This document shows positions 26,201 to 38,200 of a stretch of 64,000 bases of DNA, piece by piece (within the stretch, counting starts at the first letter, position 1; the number at the start of each line of letters is the position of its first letter). Location: the NCBI RefSeq assembly GCF_954871325.1, contig NC_088777.1, positions 34,263,366-34,327,365 on the forward strand. Reading direction: 5' to 3'. The notes beneath the pieces were generated by a model. It did no database searches and was not told the DNA's origin. It saw only the letters and a list, made by a program, of their open reading frames with translations. The position numbers were made by a program, and so were the translations under genes. This stretch comes from Gordionus sp. m RMFG-2023 (lineage: Eukaryota > Nematomorpha > Gordioida > Chordodea > Parachordodidae).

Positions 26201-29200
26201 GATCTATATAATTAATATAAAGTATTAAAATTCTTTACTACTTATCCAATTACTTCTTAATAAATAGTTTATCTTTATTATGTTTTTATATTTTAAATAT
26301 ATTGGGGACAATAAATTTGTCATCTTTTGGAAATTCCTAGCTGATAATATTTTTCCCGATCTCTATTTTTCTAAAGAAATTCTTTAAACTCACTAATTAA
26401 TATTGTAACTCATTTAGCAAGTTGAGACTTTTTTCAAAAAACGAGAAAACCAGCCTAATTGACGTTTCTATATTTATTTAACGTAGCGTTTTTTAAATTT
26501 TTATAACTCTAAAACACGTCACTTGCTATTTATGAAGTTTCGTATCCTAAAATTTTTTTAATAATTAGATTAAATCGTTTTTTAAAAAATTTGAAATACT
26601 AATATTGGACAAAAAATAACTTAAGACCCTCATTTATTTTTATTTATTTAAATATAGGCTAGACATGTTCCCATTATATTGATCATAGCCGGACGCTCGC
26701 CTTTTTTTTCAAATTTTTTTCGTAATTATTAAACAAAGCATATTTTGAGATCCGTAAAAATATTAAAAATTTATGTAATTAATCTATCCTTTTTTTTCTT
26801 GCATGAACCTGACAATAAACGCCAATTTGATATTAAGGGCCATATTTTACCAATTTTTTTTTCAAGTTTATAAGATTCAAAAGGTTGTAGCTTATTACTT
26901 GATAGTTTTTCGATATATGGAACCCGTATCTTGAGGTCTCTTTAAGCTGTTGAACTGGACTAATATTCCACTTTCTTCTAGAAAATTTAGGAATTAAACT
27001 TCTTTCCAATTTTTCTTCTCATGGCATAATTTTATCATTATCAGATCTTCTCTTGATAAAATAATTAATTTACAAAATTACCGTATATGCTTATATTGTT
27101 AGTGGCATTTAATAATGAGATTTCTTTGATAATACCGAAATATTTTTATGTTATAGTTTATGATTTAGGAGAAATTTTAAAAAGATGAGTGTCCCGACTA
27201 CATTTTTAAAATTTAAAATATTTTGAGATTATTAAGATACACAATAAAATAGATTTCATAAAAAGAACGATGACGCGTTTCAGAGTTATAAAGATTTAAA
27301 AACGTAACGTTTTTTAGTCAACCAGTAAATAATCTAAATTTTTGATCTCATGATCAACTTTCTTCCAATAGTAGGGACTAGGGATCGGCGTTTTTGTCAA
27401 AATCATCATAAGCCTAAAAATAATTGTTGTATTTGAATTTATAAAATACTATGAGATAGCCCAACAAACATTTACCTAAAGTTATACATTAATAAATATT
27501 TTTAATATTTTATTGATTCTAATAAAAGTTAAATTTTTCCCCAACAAGCCCCAAACCCGGGGCTTGTAGATTCCATTGGTTTATTAAGTCTCTTACATAG
27601 ATGATTATAATTATTATTCTTCTATTTTTTATGGACTATGTTTTATTGATATAATACATCATTTGCTTCTAAATAATTCATATAAAAATGTCAAAATATG
27701 ACATTTTATTAATTTTAAAAAATGTTTAAGTTTTTAATTATTTTTTAAATTTTTTTTTTAATTATAATAATTATCATATAAAATTAATTTAAAGCTATAA
27801 TAGTAGCTAATGAATACTCATTATATCATATTTTTAAGCATAATTTAATTGATTTAGCTAGCCTTGATTCTAATAGCCTCTAGTTATTTATATGTTTAAC
27901 CCTATCCAGCGCGAAAATAACATGTTGATAATTTTTTCATTTTATTATAGTAAAAAGTTTTTTTTATCTATAAATATAATATAATTTAAATTTTTCAAAA
28001 ATATTTTTAAAAAATAAATTTCATATAGATACAACTACCCCCCCCCCCCCCCACCAGCCATATCTGGAGGCATATAAATTTTTAAATAAGATAAGATGAA
28101 GGGGAACATTGCATTGATTAGACCTCCATCTTATTAAATCTATTGTAATCGTCAAAATCATTAATTTTATAGCTTTAAGTTTAAAACAAATAATAAGCCA
28201 GGTGCCGTCATGTAAATTCTCGGAATACCCTTGAATAAAAAAATGGATAAAATAATCTTAAAAAAAATTATTCAACGCTGGGCGATAAAGTAATATGATA
28301 AAATCTAAAAAATAAAAAAAGATTTTTTCTTGTCCCAAAATATAAATCCTAATTTGTATTTGTTTATGATAGATAATTTTTTAGCTAATCTTGGACAACT
28401 TTAATTGACAAATTATATCTTAAAAGTTTCGCGAATTTAAAGTGATTTATAGCAGGGACCTGGAGAGCACTTTTTTTAAAAATATATTTTTTAAACAAAA
28501 TTTTTATGAAACTAAATTCTAATTTTCTCGGCCAAAGCCTGTTTATGAATAATTATGATGATATTTTTGAGTTTCCGGTTGTTATTTTTTTAAAATATGA
28601 TGGACAATTAGAAGTAGTAATGTTAAAATTATGAAAATGTTTCTTTCTTTATCAGTTCCTATTAGTGCTTTGCTTTAACTAGTAGAGTAGCCAGTTTAAA
28701 AAAAATATCAGCAACTAAGCCAGTCTTACGTCAATTTTTTAGAAATTTTTTCAATATTTAATACTTTGTGAGTTATTTTAATCTGCACTGCCCGGCCTGA
28801 ATTTCTTTAAAATAAATATTAATTTACATAGATAATAATGGTAATTTAAAATATATGGTTTTAAAATATATAGCCCCTGCCAGTGTATTTAAAAAAAATA
28901 ATTTTAGGCTGGGCTCGGGTATATTTGAAAAAAATAAAATACGGCCCAGGCCGGGTTTAAGGCTGGGCCTGTAGGTCTCTGATCTGCGCGTTTTTAATTT
29001 CCCTGATAAATCTGATTTTACCAAATCTATTCCGAAGAGAATCTATTCTCATATGATTTTGCTAAATATTTTTGTATTTAACAATTTATAATGAAAATCC
29101 ATATATAAAATATAAAGTAAGAAAGTTTGATAGGTATTTTGTTGTATTATTTTTTGCATTTTAAATAATTATTGCGTTAAATTTTAAATCTGATTTTGCC

Positions 29201-32200
29201 GGAAATGCATTCCAATATGTGTAGAATACCCACCCTATAAATTTCAGAAGATTTTATATTGAACTTTTTAATATAAATTAAAGTTTATTCATGTCATAAG
29301 ATTGCCAGAAATTTATAAGTAGCGTTATTAGCCTGAAAGATCGCTTGGCACTATTTAGACATAAAGTAGGCACTGGGAGCTCATAGCACGTCAAGGTTAT
29401 GCAAAAATAAGCCTAGCCTTAATTATTATATATTCATATTTATTAAAATTTTTATTATATAATAATTTTATATATATTTATTATGTAACGATATATTATG
29501 CCTAATTTTTGTCTAATTATTTTTCTCCTATTTTTATGCTAAACCGTTTTTGAATTTTCTAAAATTAACAAATTACTAAAAATTCTACACTTATTGGTGT
29601 TTTTCTGGCAAAATCAGATTTTTAAATTTAATAAAACTCACTCAATTAATGATTTTAAATGTAAATAATAACAAAAAATAAAACAATACCTATCAAACCA
29701 AAATTAAGTTTAGTTAAAAGATCATTAGAATACTGTATAATATTCATAGAGTAGGCACCAGGCTGGCTAGATCAGTTTCTGTCGAAATCATAGGTTCGAA
29801 AATAATTATACCTTGGGAGGTGGGTAGCTTCTTAATAAAAAAAATTTCCCGATTAAAGCAATATTTCTATCCCAGCATAACATAAGGATTTTCATGACCT
29901 ACGCTTCCTAAGAAAGATATTTGCTAATATATTTTTTTATAGGGCCTTGCTTTCGACTGTAGAAAGTGGAATCATAGATAATAAGCTCGCTTCTGTTAAT
30001 TTAATTAATATAATATCCGTCTATGCTTGCTTTTAAAACTTTTTAATATGTTTCTATATCCATTTATAAAATTTTTGTTTTTAATCGCATAACTAGAAAA
30101 AAAACCCATCAGGAATCACAAGAATCAATAGGAAATCATTATTATATTGTTTTCCCAATTCCTTAGTCACAATACTCGCAATTTCATCATCAGAGATTAA
30201 ATGAATTAAGTTCTAAGATGTGTAGCCATTCAATTCTACAATCTTATGATGCTGAATATTGTTTCATGTCTTGTGATAAACTTTGGCCTTATCTTTTTGA
30301 TTAAGCAATAAGAAAACACTTTATAAAAATTTATTATCAAAAAATGCTTATCACAATACTAATCCCTCACTAATTAAAATATAAATGATTTTCGAGCTAA
30401 TTATCTGTTTGGCTCAATGTTTTAAATAAGACTTTCCTTAGCACCTTGCAAATTTAATTTATTTCAGCAGAAGCTCCATAAAAAATTTTTATTTATTTTA
30501 AATTTTAGGTCTTCCTGTCCCAAAAATTTAATTGAAAAATATAACTAAACGCATATTTAAACAATAAATTAATATAAAAATAATTTCTTTACCCTAATCC
30601 TAATCTATTTATTGCTTAGAATTTTTTTTATATATTTTGAGTTAAAAAAATTAAAAGCCTTAGCCCTATTTTCAAAAAAATTAATTTCTAGGTTCAACCA
30701 AGTCTGTCTAAAGGCTGATAAATATAAAATTGTAATTTTCATCAAACTCCATTCTCGATATTGCAACTGATGTAATTCATTTAAAATAATGCATTCGCGA
30801 TAATTCATTCGCTAGAATGCATTCGCGATAATGCTTTCGCGGTAATACATTCGCGATAATGCAATCGCGGTAAAGCTTTTGCTGCAATGCATTCGCGAAA
30901 ATGCTTTCGCTATTATACATTCGCGATAACACTTTCGCGGTATTATATTAGTGCTAATGCATTCGCTTTAATATCGCTATAATGCATATTCGCTATAATG
31001 CATTCGCAATAATGTATCATTCGCGATACTGTTTTCGCTCTGATGCATTCGCGCTAATTCGTTCGCTATAATGCATTCGCGATAATCTCTTCGCTCTAAT
31101 ACATTCGCTATGATGCATTCGCTAGATAATGCATTCGCAATATTATATTCGTGATAATGCATTCGCTATTAGTGTTGTTAAACGGCTCATTTTGAGCCGA
31201 TTTTTTAAAACGGCTAACTCAATATTTTAGCCAGGAAAATATTGCCTAAGCCTCGAGATTTCGATAATATATGCCTAGACCTTTGTTCCTTCTATGAGCA
31301 AAATCTTGAGGCTTGCGTAATATTTTTCTGGACGAAATATTGAGTTAGCCGTTTTTAAAAATCAGCTCAAAACGAGCCATTTAACAACACTATTCGCTAT
31401 AATATCTTTTCGCGGTAATCAACATTCGCTGTAATGCATTCGCGATAATACATTTCGCGGTATTGACATGTAACCATGTATATTGATTATTAATTTTCTA
31501 AATTAAAATTTTTAAACTTGATCAAAGAACTGAAAGTTTAAAACTAAAATCACGTGATTATAAAAACATAAAGTATTATTTAAAAAAATATGAAGAAAAA
31601 GCTGGAAAAGAAAATATATACAATAATAATTGACCTTGCCTCAAGAATAGAACACTTTTTTGTGATCAAATATATCAATATTAAACTAATACTTATAGAC
31701 GATTACTTTTATATAACCCATTTTCTAGCTTAATTTATAATATATTTTAATTGTACCATATGATATCACATAGTTTAGGATTTACCAATAACAAATCGGC
31801 TAGGCCACATAATAAACCCAGATTTATCTATAAGTAATATTTCTCAATTTTTTAATCCTTTTTGTCTTCTTAGCCCTATAATCCTATAATCTTTAAAAAA
31901 AAAAATTTTTTTAAATTATTTATTTTCACTGACTATTATATTCTTTTTCCTTTTTTAATATATCTCATTACAATTGCAGGAAATTAATTCATCTTTTCCC
32001 TGGTTATAAAAATATTAATTTGGTTCGGAATTTGTTTAATTTTTAAATCATCCTCGGATTTTAAAAAAAAATATCTATAAGCAAGTTCCAACTAGACTTC
32101 TGGGCCTGCAAATGTCTAGATTATATATAATAATTCATTTATAGTTTGGTATTGTAATTCAAGTTTATTTAATTTTAAAGTAATAATAAGATGAAGGGGA

Positions 32201-35200
32201 AAAGAATGGTTAAAAATGGCAAAAAATAACGAATTGAAGAAAGATGACAGAGAAAATAAACAAATTATTTAAAAAAGGATAATAAAAAATGGAAGAAGAA
32301 AATTGAGAAAATATGTCAAAGAATGGACTAGAAACAGAAAAAAATTATAGTAAATTGCCAAAAAATCCAGGGATCCAAACCGAACCTGAACCGAATTATT
32401 AAACCACTAAAAACGGGTATTTTTTATCGAACCTAAACCAAACCTAAACTGCTAAAAAAAATTCTAGCTGAACCTGAACCGAACCGCTAAAATGTTCTGA
32501 GCCGGTTCGAGCCTCATGATTTTATGCTTATAAAATAATGTGTAAGTTATTACTAATATATTGCATAAATTTTAATTATATTCGAATTGTTTTAAAGATT
32601 ATTATCCACATTTGATTGATAAGTGTTCAGTCATAATTTTTTAAACTTTAGTATATTGCCATTTTATATCTTTTTTTAAATATTTTAAGTTTATAAATTA
32701 TAATGCCTAGAGAAAATTAAATCCAATATATAAATTATTTCCATATAGTATTATAAATAACAGATCAAAATGTAATATTACTGATTGTCAAATAAATATG
32801 AAAGGCCATCATAAATCTTGAGCTTCACATAAAAAGAAATCACCATCTAGAATTCGATAAAATTAACAAAATATCACGACAAAAAGCCTAATAAAATAAA
32901 AAAGTGTAAAATGTCATCAAGCCAACAGACAATAGAAAAGGCATTAAAAGGACAAACAATATCAGTAAAACTAGATAAAAATAATAATAATCGATGCTTG
33001 TACTGAGTTGGCCTTTTTTAATTGCAGACCTATCATAAAGTGAACTTTATTTCAGCTTTGGGATGGGAAGCATTTATAGGGTTGATAAATATCCTAAAAC
33101 CAATTAGTAGCTACCAAACTTGCAACTTGAGCAGCTAACTTTAGGAGATTTTTATGGCATATGGCTAAATTATAAATTTCTATTTTTACTTCACCCTTTG
33201 CTGGTTCAATGATATATGCTATGAATTTTAGAGAGGCACAACTTTTAAACAACAATGTCTATACCTAGATTTAAGGTATGTTTTAAAAATATTATATTAT
33301 ATCTTATATAAATTTAATTAATAATTTTATTTACCTTAATTAATATTTATTTTACTTATATATTTTTCTATCTATTTATAAAAAATAATAAGATTTTTTT
33401 AATTATATTTTTAATTTTCATTATATAAATATCAAGTACTTCTGACTAAAGAAGAAAGAACCAAGGCTAGAGAGCATATTATTAAATTATGGAATTAAAC
33501 TTTGTTATAAGAGTGAAGGATTCTAGTGAAGGTGATTCAACGCCGGTTAATATATATTTATCTGTATGGAATTAAACTTTGTTATAAGAGTGAAGGATTC
33601 TAGTGAAGGTGAATCAACGCCGGTTAATATATATTTATCTGAAGAGGATTTGGTAGAAAGTCTTAAAAAAGATGGAAACAAACAAAATGTGTTACAAAAA
33701 TCGGAGAATATTAGGAATATTTTAATTAAATTTTCTAAAGAACCTAGGTTAAATAAAAAGAATATATTTAGACTATTGGAGAAATCAGAGTAATTGATAT
33801 TCAGAATTAAGTAAATTTTCTGATATCATATTGGCAGTGCTGGCTACCCAAGTTAGTGTGGAAAGATGTTTTTCAACAATTAAATTTATACTATCTCCTT
33901 ATAGATGTAATATGAGTGAAAACAAATCTTGAAAATATATTAATAACTTAATTTAAAAAATTTAAGTAAATAAAGTTATATTGTTCTTATTAAAATTAAT
34001 CACTGATATTTATTTGTTATATTTATAAATTAAAAATTAGTTTATAATGTGTAATTAATAAAAATATTTTAATGATGAAATAAAAAAAAGTATTCTTCCC
34101 TATACATAATTCGAATGTAGGTTTGACTAAAAAAAGGGTTCTAACCGGTTTTTAGAGGTTCGAACCGAACCGATAATTTTCTTTTTCACGAACCGAACCT
34201 GAACCTTGAACCGATATTTTAATCCTAACTTATATTCGTTTCGGTTTGGATCCCTGAAAAAAACCACAATTCAAGATTATTAAAATTATAAAAATATAAT
34301 GGATAAAGAATTTCCTTTCTTGAATATTTGATTATGAATTTTATAATCTTAACCATATTTATTTAATATTTTTTTCTAGATGGAGAAGAAGTAAATGACG
34401 ATAGAGCTCATATTGAATATCATTGGATTAAAGCAGACTTAGTTGATGAAAGGTTTACAAAAACATTTTGATTCAATTTTTTTACCTTTTTAAAAATGTT
34501 TACATTTATTCCTTTCCTTTTTTCCCTTTCTACTCTTTTCTTTAGGACTGTGACGAATATCGGATCGGAGCCGATATTGGATTTTTAAGAAAAAATATAT
34601 ATCGGTCGATATATTTTAAAAAATTTAACCGATACCGATTTTATGAATATTTTTATTATTTATTTTTGAATAATTTCCCTTTCACCTAATAAATCTTCAC
34701 CCTAAAAAAATAAATATATTTAATGGTTTTTTTAAATTTTTTAACGATATCTATTGATAAACTTATATAAAGAAAATTATCGAAAATTTTTATATATTTT
34801 TATTTGCCTATTATTTATTCGTTTATATTAAGAAAGAACTTATAGTAAATAAAAATCATGCGAATAAAATTGTGATATATTAACAACGATATCAATATTT
34901 TATCTCCGATCGATTCTTGTTTATTGGAGGGTTAATGATCAAAAGTTTCCAACTTTGGCAAACACTGCACGTTAGTATTTGGCATCTCCTGCAACAGGTG
35001 TTCCATTGCTACCGCTCGATTTGAGCCGATTTTCAAAATGGGCTAACTCAATATACACAAAAAGATATTCCCTAAACCTCGAGATTTCGCAAATAGATGT
35101 CCAAACCTTTGTGCCAGCTATGAACAAAATCTTCAAGCTTGCGTAATATTTTTCTGGATAAAATATTGAGTTAATCGTTTTTAAAATCGGCTCCAATTGA

Positions 35201-38200
35201 GCCGTTTAACAACACAGACCTCATAGGAGAAACTTATTATCACATAAACTTGAGGCTCTAGAAAAATATCCATTATAATTTTAATTTCATTATTTTTTTA
35301 TTTGTTTTTACTTTTATTCAAATAAAGATACATAGTTATACAAATAATCTATATCAGAGGAGGTACCATTTGCACGGCACGGTCCGGATTTTTTTAGGTT
35401 CGACCCGGGTTTTATATTTTCAGGCCCGGCCAGGATCTTTCTTAATTATTATTTTTAATTTTTATAGCTAATAATGGCGAGTTACATTATTTGATTTTAA
35501 AAAATCCGGCCAGGCCAAATGGTACCTCTGCAGGTCTCTGATATATCTTATGAATAAAACCTTTTTACAAATTTATAGAACATGCATATTTTTGGAATTT
35601 TAAAGCTTTGAGACTTTTTTGATTTTTAAGAACTGGAATAAGTGAATATTCTGATTAAAACGCGTTTTAAAAAAATTTATACACAGATTTTTATTACTCC
35701 ATAAATATTATTAAAAATAATGACAAAATAAATCAATATTAAAATTAGTATTAATGCTTGAAATAAATAAAGGATTTGTGAAAAAATTATGATCGGTGCA
35801 CCCTAGTTTTCCTTAACTTTTTTTAAAAAATCCACTCAATAATCCCAAAGATTTTTTACGTAGTCACTTCTATCAAACTGTGGAGGATAGAGTAAAGGGA
35901 TTCGAAACGAACCCGAACCCGGAGAAAAAACCCGGGTTTTTGAAAAAAATCTGAACCGAACTTAAACCCTGTTTATAAAATTTTCAAAACCCTACCTGGG
36001 AATTTTGTTTAGACCCGGGTTCAACCGGGTTCAGTGTATTTTTTAAAATCATATATTAAGATATTTGTATAATTATAAATACAAATACAAATATTAATAA
36101 TTTAATTGAGATTTTATAATATTTTCACATTTCCAATAAAGTGAAGTGTTAATATATTTTAAACAACTTAATTCATTCACGCCATTTTTAAATTTTTTAA
36201 AATTTATTCTCAAAAATTCCTATAGGAATATTAATAAATTTTAAACAATTAAATTCATTTACGCCATTTATTTTTAATTTTTTACTTATTCTCAAAGATT
36301 ATTAATTAGAGGAAAATGAAAGCGAACAAGTCAAAGTAAAAATTATTATATAAGATTTGTTAATTTAAAAAAATCTAACTTAAAAATTGTTAAACAAAGA
36401 TATAGGGCAGTTTTTGTAAAATTTATGTCTAGTTTTTTAATTATTATTTAAATATAGAATTTTTTTTTATCAATTTAAAAATTCTTAAACCCGAGCTGAA
36501 CCCGTGTTCAAAAATATTTACCTGAACCGAACCCACCTATTTTTTACTTTAAACCGAATCCGGCAAAAATTTTGCCGGGTTTGCATCTCTGGGTAAAACG
36601 TTAAATTTTAGCCTACCAATTATATTTACAAACTATTCCAAAATGGCTCATGATGGTTTGTTTTCATCTTATGAGGTATTATTTATATCTAATAGACCTC
36701 AATTTTTTAACCTTTTCATTCTTAATTCGATATCGCGATTCACTTTTTCAAGAGGACCATGCTCGATCTGAGAAATATTTTATGGCCATGGTACGAAGGA
36801 GTTGAGGAGTCCTTTCCCTCTAAGGAATTGATACTCGTAGCAACAATTTCCCAGATTTTTCCCATAATCCTTCTTTAGCTCGATAATGTAAGATTTCTAC
36901 CAATAATTATATCAAGCTCTTTCACAATTATTGTCGAAAGAATGCAAAGTATTATTTTAAAGACAAAATTATAAAAGAAGGAAAAAACATAATTTGTACC
37001 ATGATCTGCCGATAGATTACTTTGATAAGAAATGATCAAAGCTCCGTTTTATCTGTTATTTTTTTGTGTGAAATATTCAAAACTTTTTATATAATGCGTC
37101 CATAGTTTCGGTTATTTTACGGTAAATAACAATTTTAAATTCATTTTTCATGAATGAGTTTATGTTTTCTTGATAGCGTATTTCTCATCGTAAATAGCTC
37201 TCCAAATCAGCCTCAAAATTATATTTTTAAAAATTAAACACTTTCCCTTTTTCAGAGCCCAAAACTTTGTTTGGAAGGGTCACACGTCACTTTATCATAT
37301 AAATATGACCGCGAAACCATTATTACCATCAATCGTCTCCGGAATTGTCGTATCCTGTTGTCAAATATGGCCACCAGCCGCTATTACTACTTTGAGCCTT
37401 TGTCCTTCCATGGGATTAATTTGTACCGGAACGGCACATGGATTCACTTGTTGGGATTATAACAACCCAACCGGGACGGCCCTTTTTTGTAGAACAACGC
37501 TGAGTCTTAGCAACGGTAAGGAAAGGGTGAAACGAGAGGAAATGAAAAAAAGGAAGGAAGGGAAAGGGAAAGAATTAATCATACAAATTTAGTCTTCGAA
37601 TAAGCTTTCCAAATGTAATTGAATAAGCTTTCCAAATGTAATTTTTGGATTTTAAATTATAGGGTAGGAGAAAATAAATTATAAAGTGAGTAATGTTTGA
37701 GGACCGTATATATTCTTCTTTCTTTTTCATATAATGCCTTTTCACGTCTTGCTTAAATATTTAAAACTATGTCATATAAAGTATACTTTGTATAGGAATC
37801 TACAGTAATTTATAAATTGTTCAGTAAGAAATGGATATTGAATTAATGGATAAAATATTTTTGACATATAAAATTTGTGTTTTATAAGAAATATAGTAGG
37901 AAAATATAAGAAGTGTTTACATATGGGAAGTTCGATTTCATAAATAAATATATAAATTGTTCAATTTTTTTTAAACCAAATATAATTTAAAAAAAATTAA
38001 GTATAATATTATTTTTTAAAATATTTTCAGATATGATAACAGGGGGTGACAGTGCTTTATCCATGAAGAAATCCCTTAAAAAATCTCTAAGACAATCTTT
38101 CAGACGTCTTAGAAGACTGAGAAAAGAAATCCCTATTATCCCAAATGAACAAGATAAAATTGCCGATAAGTAATTTTTTTAAATAAAATAAACAAAGAGA

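Larger units (their letters stand above)
25525..31505. mobile_element. foldback-like element with satellite-type inverted ends
   Basis: Two arrays of about 14-bp units, one at 25577-26176 and one at 30748-31468, are inverted relative to each other and lie about 4.6 kb apart. They are not just similar satellites. Irregular words outside the unit pattern also pair: the left GTCAGTACCGTGAAA matches the right-end reverse complement GTCAATACCGCGAAA, and left and right share AATGTTRATTACCGC followed by AAAAGATATTATAGCG. Homology extends outward to about 25525 and 31505. Long terminal inverted repeats built of tandem units are the layout of Drosophila FB/Galileo elements. The middle has no coding frame and holds further inserted elements. 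It lies wholly in Lgl intron 10. Confidence 0.7.
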
